From: Coriobacteriales bacterium
GTDB taxonomy: Bacteria; Actinomycetota; Coriobacteriia; Coriobacteriales; UBA8131
Direction: 5' to 3'
Length of the DNA: 34,451 nt
NCBI GenBank assembly: GCA_031256715.1
Contig: JAIRQA010000140.1
Coordinates: forward strand, 1 to 34,451
The translations under genes and the position numbers were made by a program. The number at the start of each line of letters is the position of its first letter. The stretch's first letter is position 1. Of the stretch, positions 5,845 through 14,599 are shown piece after piece. The notes under the pieces are model-generated. The model saw nothing but the letters and a program-made list of their open reading frames with translations. It made no database searches and was not told the DNA's origin.

Positions 5845-8163
5845 ATGGCCATTGATTCAGAAGCTCATGACTTTATAGAGAATTGTGACGATTCGGGAAA
5901 TTCCAACGGTATGGATAATCCGAGAAGTTTGGGCAGTTCAGAAATACCAAGAGATGCGGTTGTTGCACAGCTGTTGGAACAGGCGCAAGAAGCACAAGTT
6001 GGTGGCAGGGGCAGTTTGGCCATCCATTTATATTGTGCTGCTTTTAGGATGTCTTTAGAACAGGGCGGTGCGCCTACATCAGATGCCATTGATGGCTTGC
6101 GTAGCGCTTGGCTTTTGGCTTGTGAGCAAGGCGACAAGCAGTCAGCCGAGAGCATCTTTAGCGATTTTATTCCGTATTGTTCTGTTGAGCAGGCAGAATA
6201 TGCCTTTCTTGACCTACATGACTTGTTAATGTCAAAATTTCGTGAATTTGATGACTCCAGTAAAAATGGTAGCTTAGATTTTCGTAAACATGCGTCAGCT
6301 GTTCTTGTTACCTTTGCGCAATCGCTGGAGCTATTGCGAACAGCCGAGATTGCCCCTGAAGAAAGAATCGACGAGCTTTTGCAAAGTGTACGCGTGTTGG
6401 AGTTAGGCTTAGACGCAATAGAGCTTGGCATTCTTAACCCAATGTCAGGTGTAGGTGCTGTTGCTGCGGTGCCTGTTACTGCTAATGTAAATGCAGAGCC
6501 TGAGATTGGCGAAAGCGCGTCAGCTAGCATCAGTAACGATGTTAAAGAAGATATTTCGATTGGTGACTCATTTGAAAATTTGATGCGTGCAGTTGCTTTT
6601 GGCATGACTGCTACAGTTGTAGGTGACGAATCTACAACATGCCATGCGCCAGTACCAACTAAAAATAACGAGAGCACAAAAACTAGTGTTGGTGATGCTA
6701 ATGCTAACGTCGGCGAAGATGTTGTTGCAAACTCTAGCGCATGCTTAGACGTTAGCCAACATGGCAGTGTCAGGTTTGACTCTAATGCCAGCTTTGGTGC
6801 TGGCCTAGATATCAGATCCGATTTTAACGTTGGTACAGACACAGAAGTTGGCGCTGATTTTGGCGCAGCTAATAGTTATAGCGCTGACGCTAGCCACAGC
6901 ACAAATAGCGGCACTGGTTCTAATGCTAACGTTGACACCAATGACGCTGACATCGATGTTGACACTGACACTAGCTTTAGCACAAGCACCAGTGCCGCTG
7001 CCGCAACTACCAACGCAGCCAGCAACGTTTCAAGTGATAAAAAAAATGCACTTAATAATGAGAAAGACAGCGTGAACACCGGCGCACTATTTTCATCGCG
7101 TAAGTCTGAGTCAGGATCTTCAGCACAGGGAGTGCGTATAGACCTTGGTACGTTGGCGCATAATCTAGCATCACAAAAGAACAATGGCAAGGATGACAAT
7201 AGGTTGCGTTATTTAAGTTTGTCTGGCTTTCAAAACACGCTTCAAGAGATGCGGGAATTCGGTTTTCAGATACCAGGCGATCATCGTTTTGCAGACTTTT
7301 TAGCTGCTGCACAGGAATATCACGGCATTAAAGGCTTGGTGCTTTCGGACACATTTCTTTTTTATGGACCGTCACGCGAAGATACTGCTCTTTTTGCAAT
7401 GGCAACTGCCGGCGAAATTGGTCGCCCTGTTGTGAATATGGATGTAGGTTTAAATGTTAATGGTGGCGGGACAATAAAGGTAACGACACCCATAAAAAAG
7501 ACCATCTTTGGCTCACCACGCCCCACAGATCTTCCAGAGCAATGCACTCTTGTTATTCAGAATATAGATATTTTGCAGGAATTATTTCGTAGGGAAGAAG
7601 AGATGTTGGGACATCCTTACAGTCAATATGGCGATCTTGAGTTTAATACCCGCAGCTTTGGGCAGCCTTTTGGTTCGATGCGCTGTATGCAATCGGAAAT
7701 ATTAAGCTATATAGATGCTTTGCTATCTAACAATGATGTTGTTGTAATTGCTACATCAGAAAGCGGCACCGATATAGACCCTGATTTGTTGGGGGCAGGA
7801 CTTTTAGAAGTACTTAGCCCAATAAGCGAGATTGAGGTAGGTAAACCTACACAACACGAGCGCTTTGATGTTATCGCCACTTTTGCTGCTGAGCATAATT
7901 CACTAAAGGAATTAGACTTTACGGCTTTGTCTAGGCTTACAGAAGATTTGGGGCGCTACGATATTGCGCGTGTTTGCCAAAATGCTGTCGAGAGCGCATA
8001 TCGCGAAACATTAAGAAGTAGGCGACAGCAGCCAGTGAGTATGCAGACTTTTTTAAATGAGTTAAGCTTATTTCTTGACCGTAAGTCTGCTATCTATGAG
8101 CAGGTAGAGGACATGCTTGTTGAAATGTTTAGTCAGGAGCTTCCTGACTCGTTTGTGCAATAG
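5845..8163 (+). CDS. Protein with long low-complexity linker and degenerate AAA+ ATPase domain
   Basis: A 772-residue protein of no known function. Residues 35-200 are helical and resemble a TPR-like repeat region. Residues about 205-425 are Asn/Asp/Ser/Thr/Ala-rich low complexity (ANVDTNDADIDVDTDTSF type). Residues 430-720 have the layout of a SpoVK/FtsH-like AAA+ module: a GFQNTLQEMREFG lead-in, FLFYGPSREDT at 504-514 where Walker A should be, GEIGRPVVNMDV, TLVIQNIDIL at 568-577 where Walker B should be, VVVIATSES as sensor 1, and an alpha-helical lid DFTALSRLTEDLGRYDIA. The GK-T/S of Walker A and the acidic pair of Walker B are missing, so it probably does not hydrolyse ATP: a pseudo-ATPase, perhaps a scaffold. 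GAAAGAAGAG precedes the ATG. A hairpin follows the stop. Domain assignment is my alignment by eye. Confidence 0.75.
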   Translation: MAIDSEAHDFIENCDDSGNSNGMDNPRSLGSSEIPRDAVVAQLLEQAQEAQVGGRGSLAIHLYCAAFRMSLEQGGAPTSDAIDGLRSAWLLACEQGDKQSAESIFSDFIPYCSVEQAEYAFLDLHDLLMSKFREFDDSSKNGSLDFRKHASAVLVTFAQSLELLRTAEIAPEERIDELLQSVRVLELGLDAIELGILNPMSGVGAVAAVPVTANVNAEPEIGESASASISNDVKEDISIGDSFENLMRAVAFGMTATVVGDESTTCHAPVPTKNNESTKTSVGDANANVGEDVVANSSACLDVSQHGSVRFDSNASFGAGLDIRSDFNVGTDTEVGADFGAANSYSADASHSTNSGTGSNANVDTNDADIDVDTDTSFSTSTSAAAATTNAASNVSSDKKNALNNEKDSVNTGALFSSRKSESGSSAQGVRIDLGTLAHNLASQKNNGKDDNRLRYLSLSGFQNTLQEMREFGFQIPGDHRFADFLAAAQEYHGIKGLVLSDTFLFYGPSREDTALFAMATAGEIGRPVVNMDVGLNVNGGGTIKVTTPIKKTIFGSPRPTDLPEQCTLVIQNIDILQELFRREEEMLGHPYSQYGDLEFNTRSFGQPFGSMRCMQSEILSYIDALLSNNDVVVIATSESGTDIDPDLLGAGLLEVLSPISEIEVGKPTQHERFDVIATFAAEHNSLKELDFTALSRLTEDLGRYDIARVCQNAVESAYRETLRSRRQQPVSMQTFLNELSLFLDRKSAIYEQVEDMLVEMFSQELPDSFVQ

Positions 8164-8193
8164 CTATGTTTTAAACTAAAGATGAATCAAGAA

Positions 8194-8217
8194 GGGTGGC
8201 CTTGCTGGTCACCCTTT
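8194..8217 (+). terminator. Probable intrinsic terminator
   Basis: GGGTGGCC (8194-8201) pairs with GGTCACCC (8207-8214; one G-T pair) across a 5-nt loop and is followed by TTT. It lies 31 nt after the stop of the AAA+-like gene. The T tract is short, so termination may be partial and the Rrf2 gene may be read through. Confidence 0.55.
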
Positions 8218-8248
8218 GCAGGTGTGATGTAAGGAAAGGTTTCTGGTT

Positions 8249-8695
8249 TTGGAGATTTCTAGAAAGACCGACTACGCGATTAGGTTGATCGCCGCGCTAA
8301 TTCAGCGCGATGGTAAACCATATTCTGTACGCGAGATCGCCGAGCTGCAGGATGTGCCCTATACTTTTGCGCGTAGTATCCAGTACGATTTGGTGCGCAG
8401 CGGCTTTGTTCGTAGTGTGCGGGGAGCGCGTGGCGGTATGGTATTGGCTCGCGACCCAAACGATCTTAGCCTCTTAGATCTTATAGAGGCAGTTCAAGGT
8501 CCGCTTAGTGTTTCTATTTGTGCGTCGTCACCAGCTTGGTGCAGCAGAGAACCCCACTGTCGTTTTCATTCTGTTTGGGAGGGTGCTAATAGGCTGTTGC
8601 GTGACTATTTGTCTTCTGTAACTATTAAGCAATTATTAGATGGAGAGAAACCACATCTAAGCGGAACCTATGCGGTAACGGCATGCAAATGCTAA
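8249..8695 (+). CDS. Rrf2-family regulator with three-cysteine Fe-S motif (IscR/NsrR type)
   Basis: A 148-residue DNA-binding protein. Residues 1-80 form the Rrf2 winged helix (ISRKTDYAIRLIAAL, then SVREIAELQDVP, YTFARSIQYDLVRSGFV and the RGARGG wing). Cys91, Cys98 and Cys104 (C-x6-C-x5-C) lie where IscR, NsrR and RsrR hold a [2Fe-2S] or [4Fe-4S] cluster, so it likely senses iron-sulfur status, nitric oxide or redox state. Two more cysteines sit at the C-terminus (CKC). The start is TTG at 8249: AAGGAAAGG lies 9 nt upstream and family members begin at this point. No Fe-S assembly genes are adjacent; its targets cannot be told from the window. Confidence 0.88.
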   Translation: MEISRKTDYAIRLIAALIQRDGKPYSVREIAELQDVPYTFARSIQYDLVRSGFVRSVRGARGGMVLARDPNDLSLLDLIEAVQGPLSVSICASSPAWCSREPHCRFHSVWEGANRLLRDYLSSVTIKQLLDGEKPHLSGTYAVTACKC

Positions 8696-8822
8696 CAGGC
8701 TTAAGCGACGACAAGCACTCTGGTAATTATCTAGTTAAACTGATGATTAAAAGATACGCAGATGCTAACGAACGCGACCGATGACATTCTCAAACGAACG
8801 AAGACGAGCCAGCAGATGCATT

Positions 8823-8872
8823 CTTTATGTAAGCCGTGGGTAAAAAACTTTATGTAAGTCGTTGGTTAAAAA
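8823..8872. repeat. Two tandem 25-nt units upstream of hisS
   Basis: Two copies starting CTTTATGTAAG, at 8823-8847 and 8848-8872, differ at only a few positions. They lie in the 222-nt gap before hisS, in which nothing else was recognised. Confidence 0.75.
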
Positions 8873-8917
8873 GACACAAATTACCAACTAGTCTCTAGAA
8901 AGGTTGACTTAAAACAG

Positions 8918-10252
8918 ATGGCACTACAGGCACCAAAGGGTACGGCAGATCTATTGCCAGCGGATGCCCAACTTCTTAACATTATTATTCAGGCTGCCAG
9001 ACGCGTCTTTACTACTTTTGGCTATCAGTACCTAGAGACTCCAGCATTCGAGTACACAGAAGTCTTCGTTCGTGGTATAGGCGAAGCCACAGATGTTGTA
9101 GGCAAGGAAATGTTTCATGTTTGCTCTAGGCATGCTATTACCAAGCTTTCTGATGGCGAACAATTAAAAAGTGATGAGCGAATGGCATTGCGTCCAGAGG
9201 GAACCGCTGGCGTGGCGCGCGCTATTGTTCAGCATAATTTAGTTTCTCCAGGTGCCCCGCCGGCAAAGCTTTGGTATGCCGGGCAGATGTTTAGACATGA
9301 GCGTCCACAAAAAGGGCGCCTACGTCAGTTTCACCAGATTGGTTTAGAATGTGTTGGGGCTAAGGAGCCTGTTGCAGATGCTGAGGTTATAATCGCGTTG
9401 ATGCGTTTTTTTGCTGCCTGTGGTATTCCGCAAGATGCTATGCGCCTTTTTGTGAACTCTATGGGTGATGAGAACTGCCGACCAATATATCGCAATGTTG
9501 TACGTGACTACATAAATGCCAATGCCAGCGGCCTTTGCGATGAATGCCGTCGCCGTGCTGACACTAATCCACTACGTGCCTTTGATTGCAAGAACCCAAG
9601 CTGCGTTAGCGTTATGCAGGAAGCTCCAAAGATAAGTGCATACTTGTGCGATGATTGCAACGAACACTATAGTAAGGTTAAAGGGTATCTTGCAAACGCA
9701 GACATAGACTATGTTCAGGAGCCAAGGTTGGTGCGCGGATTAGATTATTACACGCGTACTGTCTTTGAGGTTCAGGTAGACACCGGACTTGGGTCGCAAA
9801 ATGCTATAGGCGGTGGCGGACGTTATGATAGACTTATAGAAGAGTTTGGTGGAAAGCCAACATCAGGTCTTGGATTTGCGGTTGGTGTAGAGCGTATAGC
9901 TTTGGTTTTAGAAGCTCTGGGTGTAAAAACTGCCGGCCTGCCTTCGCCTGATGTTTTTGTTGCGGCAGCGCCCGCACCTGCAGATTACAACTCAGAGGTA
10001 CTTAAATCGGTTTTTGCGTGTACACTTGCATTGCGTGATGCTGGCATTATTGCAGAACAAGATTTGCAGTCTCGCTCACTGAAGTCACAGTTTAAGCTGG
10101 CAGATAAGCTGGGCGCACGTTTTTGTGTGGTCATTGGTTACGATGAAGTTGCTGCAGGAAAAGTACGTCTTCGCGATCTTTTTACACATGAAGAGCAGGA
10201 GTTGTTAATGACAGGGCTTTTGGATGTAATTACTAACAAGCTAGCTAGCTAG
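8918..10252 (+). CDS. hisS: Histidyl-tRNA synthetase
   Basis: Charges tRNA-His; class II synthetase, homodimer, cytoplasmic. The 444-residue protein shows KGTADLLP at the N-terminus, motif 1 around YLETPAFEYTEVF, motif 2 in FRHERPQKGRLRQFHQIG, the histidine-specific RGLDYYTRTVFEV, and motif 3 with GGGGRYDRL and GFAVGVER, then the C-terminal anticodon-binding domain (DVFVAAA to the end). The insertion domain carries paired cysteines (CDEC, CKNPSC, CDDC), as in many bacterial HisRS, possibly a zinc site. AGAAAGG lies farther than usual from the ATG. aspS follows, as in many Gram-positives. Confidence 0.97.
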   Translation: MALQAPKGTADLLPADAQLLNIIIQAARRVFTTFGYQYLETPAFEYTEVFVRGIGEATDVVGKEMFHVCSRHAITKLSDGEQLKSDERMALRPEGTAGVARAIVQHNLVSPGAPPAKLWYAGQMFRHERPQKGRLRQFHQIGLECVGAKEPVADAEVIIALMRFFAACGIPQDAMRLFVNSMGDENCRPIYRNVVRDYINANASGLCDECRRRADTNPLRAFDCKNPSCVSVMQEAPKISAYLCDDCNEHYSKVKGYLANADIDYVQEPRLVRGLDYYTRTVFEVQVDTGLGSQNAIGGGGRYDRLIEEFGGKPTSGLGFAVGVERIALVLEALGVKTAGLPSPDVFVAAAPAPADYNSEVLKSVFACTLALRDAGIIAEQDLQSRSLKSQFKLADKLGARFCVVIGYDEVAAGKVRLRDLFTHEEQELLMTGLLDVITNKLAS

Positions 10253-10454
10253 CAAGCTAGTGTAATAAATAGCGTGTTAGCAAACTAGCATGCTAGCACG
10301 CTAGCAACAAAATGCCTATCTAGCAACTAAATGCCAGCCTAGCAACTAAATGCCAGTCTAGCAAGAAATCTAGCAGGCAACCTAGTAAGAAATTTAGCAG
10401 GCAACCTAGTAAGCAAACAAGATATATGTTAAGCACAACCAACAAGGAGATATT
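10253..10454. repeat. CTAG-rich repeat block between hisS and aspS
   Basis: The gap contains the palindrome CTAGCATGCTAG, a hairpin GCGTGTTAGCA (10272-10282)/TGCTAGCACGC (10291-10301), three 19-nt units starting CTAGCAAC (10301-10319, 10320-10338, 10339-10357), and two 24-nt units starting CTAGCAAG/CTAGTAAG (10358-10381, 10382-10405). The hairpin has no T tail, so it is not an obvious terminator. aspS has its own ribosome-binding site AAGGAGA just after the block. Confidence 0.85.
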
Positions 10455-12242
10455 ATGACAGCAAGTAATGACCATAGCATGCATACTGCCACCTGTGGCG
10501 AACTTACGGCAACAGACATCGGTCGTCAAGTTACGCTGACAGGTTGGGTGGGTCATCGTCGCGACCACGGAGGACTGATTTTTGTAGATTTACGCGACCG
10601 CGAAGGCAAGACGCAGTGTGTCTTTGACCCTGAGGTGCTAAGCCCAGAACTTTTTGCTAATGGCGAGCGTATGCGTCCGGAATGGGTAATTTTGGTACAA
10701 GGAGCGGTTCGTGAACGCCCTGATGGTACTATTAATCCCAATATGAAAACCGGAGAAATTGAGGTTTTGCTTACAGATGTTAGTATTCTTAACGTCGCGA
10801 AAACCCCTCCCTTTCCTATAGAGAACGGCATAGAGACCGATGAGCTAACTCGCTTGCGCTGGCGCTACATTGACATACGTCGTCCAGAGGTGCTTTCTGC
10901 CCTGCGTTTACGTTCGCAAATTACAGGTGCCATTCATGCCGCGCTAAACAAACGCGATTTTATAGAAGTAGAAACACCTATTCTGGGCAAGTCTACACCA
11001 GAGGGTGCACGCGATTTTCTTGTGCCGGCAAGGCAAGCAGCAGGCTCTTTTTACGCATTGCCGCAAAGCCCGCAGCTTTATAAGCAGCTCTTAATGGTTG
11101 CCGGTTTAGAGCGTTACTACCAAATCGCGAAATGTTTTCGCGACGAAGATTTGCGTGCAGATCGTCAACCAGAATTTACTCAGATAGATTTAGAGATGAG
11201 CTTCATTACCCAAGAAGATATCTTGGGGCTGATGGAGGAGGTCTTGGCCGAGGTTTTGGCACCGCTGGGCGTAGAGCTTGACTTACCACTAAAGCGTATG
11301 ACATACGACGAGAGTATGCGACGCTTTGGCAATGACCGACCAGATGTGCGCTTTGGTTTTGAACTTGTAGATATTTCAGAGCTGGTTGCAAATTGTGGCT
11401 TTAAGGTATTTTCTGCTGCCGTAGCGGCAGGTGGCGTAGTAAAGGCGATTAATGCCAAAGGTGCGGGCGATCTTTCGCGTGGCGAGATAGATAAGATTGC
11501 GGCCGTGGCTACCGACCATGGTGCTGGTGGCATGGCCTGGATAGCATTTACAAGTGCGGGAGAAGAGAAATCGCCAATTATCAAGTTTCTTGGCGATGAT
11601 GTACTAAATGCTATTAAGCTAGCATTAGATGTAGCCCCTGGTGACTTAGTTTGCTTTGGCGCCGATAGCTTTGACGTAGTTAGCGCGGCGCTAAGCGCGG
11701 TACGACTTTACCTAGCCGATGCTCTTGGTGAACAACTTGGCATTAGGCGTGATGGACATAACTTTATGTGGATTGTGGATTTCCCAATGTTTAAGTACGA
11801 TAATGTCGAGAAACGCTACGCCGCCAATCATCATCCTTTTACGCGCATTAAAGACGAACATCTTCAGAAGTTAGAAACTGCTCCTTTAGAATGTGGGTCA
11901 TATTCCTATGACCTTGTTATGGATGGTTATGAAGTTGGTGGTGGTACGTTGCGCATTCATAACGAGGATTTGCAGCTGCGTGTTTTGCGTCAATTAGGCT
12001 TTAGCGAAGAGCAAGCGCGGGAGCAGTTTGGTTTTCTCTTAGAAGCACTTGCTTTTGGTGCGCCACCTCATGGTGGTATTGCCTTAGGTCTGGATCGCCT
12101 TGTAATGTTGTTGGGCGGTCATGAATCTATACGCGATGTTATTGCCTTTCCAAAGACATCATCTGGTTCTGATCCTCTTACGCAGGCACCAAGCTCTGTG
12201 GATGCTCGGCAACTAAGAGAGCTTGGGCTGCGCATATCTTAA
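10455..12242 (+). CDS. aspS: Aspartyl-tRNA synthetase (bacterial type)
   Basis: Charges tRNA-Asp; class IIb synthetase. The 595-residue protein has the full bacterial layout: N-terminal OB-fold anticodon domain (VTLTGWVGHRRDHGGLIFVD), catalytic core with motif 2 FRDEDLRADRQPEFTQID, the bacterial GAD insertion domain in the middle, FMWIVDFPMF, and motif 3 GIALGLDRLVMLL followed by AFPKTSSGSDPLT. AAGGAGA lies 7 nt before the ATG. Whether it is discriminating or also charges tRNA-Asn cannot be told here. It converges with modE; the gap after it holds only hairpins and repeats. Confidence 0.97.
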   Translation: MTASNDHSMHTATCGELTATDIGRQVTLTGWVGHRRDHGGLIFVDLRDREGKTQCVFDPEVLSPELFANGERMRPEWVILVQGAVRERPDGTINPNMKTGEIEVLLTDVSILNVAKTPPFPIENGIETDELTRLRWRYIDIRRPEVLSALRLRSQITGAIHAALNKRDFIEVETPILGKSTPEGARDFLVPARQAAGSFYALPQSPQLYKQLLMVAGLERYYQIAKCFRDEDLRADRQPEFTQIDLEMSFITQEDILGLMEEVLAEVLAPLGVELDLPLKRMTYDESMRRFGNDRPDVRFGFELVDISELVANCGFKVFSAAVAAGGVVKAINAKGAGDLSRGEIDKIAAVATDHGAGGMAWIAFTSAGEEKSPIIKFLGDDVLNAIKLALDVAPGDLVCFGADSFDVVSAALSAVRLYLADALGEQLGIRRDGHNFMWIVDFPMFKYDNVEKRYAANHHPFTRIKDEHLQKLETAPLECGSYSYDLVMDGYEVGGGTLRIHNEDLQLRVLRQLGFSEEQAREQFGFLLEALAFGAPPHGGIALGLDRLVMLLGGHESIRDVIAFPKTSSGSDPLTQAPSSVDARQLRELGLRIS

Positions 12243-12253
12243 GGAAGTACTGC

Positions 12254-12279
12254 CTGCTGTAACACATGTAAGACAGCAG
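12254..12279 (+). terminator. Weak hairpin after aspS
   Basis: CTGCTGT (12254-12260) pairs with ACAGCAG (12273-12279) across a 12-nt loop, 11 nt after the aspS stop. There is no T tract, so it is only a candidate transcript end. Confidence 0.3.
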
Positions 12280-12322
12280 CTTGTAATTACAAAACACAAA
12301 TAGTGTGCTAGCTATGTGAAGC

Positions 12323-12341
12323 GGGCGACCACAGGTCGCCC
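12323..12341. repeat. Dispersed-type hairpin GGGCGACC-ACA-GGTCGCCC
   Basis: A perfect 8-bp stem with a 3-nt loop, GC-rich in AT-rich surroundings, flanked by GC before and CTACGCGTGCG after. The sequence matches a GTAGGGGCGACC-type intergenic hairpin that I recall from many bacterial genomes; this is from memory, not a search. It lies between the convergent aspS and modE and may act as a two-way terminator. Confidence 0.6.
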
Positions 12342-12376
12342 CTACGCGTGCGGACAGCGCACACACAGCTTAAATC

Positions 12377-12427
12377 GTTAAGCGAAGCACTAGGTTAAGC
12401 GAAGCGCTAGATTTGGCGAAGCACTAG
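12377..12427. repeat. Three tandem 17-nt units
   Basis: GTTAAGCGAAGCACTAG at 12377-12393, one change at 12394-12410, and a diverged copy at 12411-12427 ending GCGAAGCACTAG. Noncoding, since 17 is not a multiple of 3. Confidence 0.85.
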
Positions 12428-12463
12428 AAATGCAATGTATCGCGACTCAGTTCTGAAATCAAA

Positions 12464-12814
12464 CTAGCGAGCTAGCTCTATGAAGCGTTTGCTAAGTAGA
12501 TCCTGAGACTCCTCTTCAAGCTTCTCGTAGGCTTCTAAGAGTTTTAATCCCTCTGCGGTTAGCTTCGAACCGCGGGCGCCGTCGCGCGCGATAAGATCAA
12601 AGCCAAAAGCCAGTTCTGTCTCTTTAACAATGCGCCATGCCTTACTGTAGGCCATATGGATTTTTCGTGCAGAGGCATTTAACGAGCCATATTGGTCGAT
12701 ACCTCTAAGAAGTGTGGCTATGCCTTTGCCAAAGGAACCTGTGTCTACACTGTCACCAGTATAAATTGTAAGGCGCGGGCGGATTTTTAAGTGCTTCATA
12801 CTCTTGGTTCTCAT
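12464..12814 (-). CDS. ModE-like one-domain winged-helix regulator
   Basis: A 116-residue protein matching the N-terminal DNA-binding domain of ModE: GIATLLRGIDQYGSLNASARKIHMAYSKAWRIVKE is the turn of the ModE/LysR-like helix-turn-helix, followed by the wing with DGARGSKLTAEGLKLLEAYEKLEEE. The C-terminal molybdate-binding MOP domain of E. coli ModE is absent, so if it senses metal it must do so otherwise. The start at 12814 (MRTKSMKHLK) is chosen because AAAGGAAG lies just upstream; a longer frame to 12874 would run into thrC. It begins 32 nt after the thrC stop, so both are probably one transcript. modA lies 20 kb away at 32679. Confidence 0.8.
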   Translation of the reverse strand: MRTKSMKHLKIRPRLTIYTGDSVDTGSFGKGIATLLRGIDQYGSLNASARKIHMAYSKAWRIVKETELAFGFDLIARDGARGSKLTAEGLKLLEAYEKLEEESQDLLSKRFIELAR

Positions 12815-12846
12815 AAAACTTCCTTTCACATTTGTGTTCGTCGCCT

Positions 12847-14592
12847 TTATTGGCCGTCCTTTGAACGAAGCCATTCCAGCACAGTTTGTCTCGCAGCATC
12901 TAAATCTGCGTTAACCACATCCTTAAAGCGTATGTTTAGACTATCCAACTCACTTAAACCTTTGGGAATCGTAGCGCTTTTAGTGTTATTCTGGGCAACA
13001 AGCTTTTCTAAAATAAGCTTGTTAATACCCATGCCACCAAGGCAAGCAACGTCTTTTGGAAGACTAGCGTCTGGTGCAAGATCGTTAAGAGCGCGGTAGA
13101 CATCTGCGCCAAACTTTGCCCAGTGAGCTGTAGAGACAATAAGAACTTGGTTGTGGCTTCCTATTTGTTGTTCTTCGTTAGTTTGGGCGTCGCGCAACCT
13201 TTCGGCAACTTTCCAGCCTATGGCGCTATGTGGATCCAGAAGATAGCCATATTTCTGGTAAACTTCTTTAATTACAAGCAGAGATTCTTCGCTAGAGACC
13301 CAATCGGCGCCAAAATCTTGTCGCAAGTTTGCAAAAGTCTCGCGGTCTATCTGAAAACGACCTTGTTCGCGTAGCTCGCGCATCCAATTGTTAATCGCAT
13401 CGCAGTTGCGCCCACAAAGCTCAAAGAGTTGGCGCTCTAGATTACTGGATACAAGTATGTCCATGCTTGGCGAAGGTGTTTGCACAAAGTCGCGATTGGT
13501 TATGTCATAGGTGCCACTGTTTATGAAGTCGGCAAGCACGCGGTTTTCATTGCTGGCGCAAAAAAGCCTGCCAATAGGTGTGCCTATCTGTTTGGCATAC
13601 CAGGCAGCCAGTATATTGCCAAAGTTACCTGTTGGAACACAGATATCTATCTGTTCACCAACAGCAACATCGCCTTTGGCAACTAAGTCTGCATAGGCGC
13701 TTACATAATAGACAATCTGTGGCAAAAGACGCCCCCAATTGATTGAGTTAGCCGAAGATAGTAAGATATTATGCTCGCTTGCTAGCCTATAACAAAAGTC
13801 TTCGTCGGTAAACAATTGTTTTACTGTTCTTTGACAGTCATCAAAGTTGCCGCTAAGACCAAAGACACCAACGTTGTTGCCTTGCTGTGTAGCCATCTGC
13901 AAGTATTGGATGTCGCTAACACCGCCGTCTGGATAAAAAACAATTATTTTTGTGAAATCACGATTTGCAAAGCCTTCAAGCGCTGCCTTGCCGGTATCGC
14001 CGGAAGTCGCAACCAAAATCAGGTAGTCGTGGCTGGGTTTAGACACATCGCTATTCACAGAATCGTCATTGCAATTGTTTGTGCAATTAGCAAAATGCAG
14101 TTCTTTTGCCAAAGACTCAGATTCGCACTTACCTGAAACATCTACGCTCGAATCAGATTCGTGTTCGCGTAAGGCCGCTATAGATGCCGAGAAAAACAAA
14201 GGCAGACATTGCAGCGCCATATCCTTAAACGCTGATGTAGGCCCATGCCAGAGTTCTAAGACATGGGTATTACTGGAAATTTTACGCACAGGAGCAATAT
14301 CTGAATCGTCCCACTGGCTTCCATAGGCAGCTTGCATTAGTTCATCAATCTTGCTATTGGGCAGATCTACACCAAAGCATTTATATATAGTTGCCGCCCG
14401 TTGCCAGTATGGCATATCTGCTAAGGCGGCTATCTCGTCTAAAGTTAGATGTGGAATTACCACCGGAACAAAAAGACCACCGCCAGACGCAATGCCTTTT
14501 ATGATAGTCTGTGTAAAAGGAAGCGCGCTTGCTGGCGCAATAGTGCCGCGCGTATCTATGTATGTGTTGGTATAATTGTTAGATTGTCTCAT
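12847..14592 (-). CDS. thrC: Threonine synthase with a loop insert
   Basis: PLP enzyme converting O-phospho-L-homoserine to threonine, the last step of the pathway. The 581 residues show the N-terminal GGLFVPV lid, the PLP lysine in GPTSAFKDMALQ (Lys123), the phosphate-binding ATSGDTGKAAL (195-205) and the CVPTGNFGNILAAWYAKQIG segment. The usual length of this type is about 490-510; the excess is mainly residues 144-188, a Ser/Asp/Asn-rich insert directly before the ATSGDTG loop, absent from the family as I know it. There is no ribosome-binding site; TATAAT lies 7 nt upstream of the ATG, suggesting a leaderless mRNA. The divergent neighbour may supply its substrate. Confidence 0.95.
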   Translation of the reverse strand: MRQSNNYTNTYIDTRGTIAPASALPFTQTIIKGIASGGGLFVPVVIPHLTLDEIAALADMPYWQRAATIYKCFGVDLPNSKIDELMQAAYGSQWDDSDIAPVRKISSNTHVLELWHGPTSAFKDMALQCLPLFFSASIAALREHESDSSVDVSGKCESESLAKELHFANCTNNCNDDSVNSDVSKPSHDYLILVATSGDTGKAALEGFANRDFTKIIVFYPDGGVSDIQYLQMATQQGNNVGVFGLSGNFDDCQRTVKQLFTDEDFCYRLASEHNILLSSANSINWGRLLPQIVYYVSAYADLVAKGDVAVGEQIDICVPTGNFGNILAAWYAKQIGTPIGRLFCASNENRVLADFINSGTYDITNRDFVQTPSPSMDILVSSNLERQLFELCGRNCDAINNWMRELREQGRFQIDRETFANLRQDFGADWVSSEESLLVIKEVYQKYGYLLDPHSAIGWKVAERLRDAQTNEEQQIGSHNQVLIVSTAHWAKFGADVYRALNDLAPDASLPKDVACLGGMGINKLILEKLVAQNNTKSATIPKGLSELDSLNIRFKDVVNADLDAARQTVLEWLRSKDGQ

Positions 14593-14599
14593 GGCAAAG

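Noticed and set aside
5865-6842. Long 325-codon minus-strand frame
   Set aside because: It lies wholly antisense to the low-complexity part of the AAA+-like gene, whose biased codons keep the opposite strand open; no ribosome-binding site or recognisable domain.
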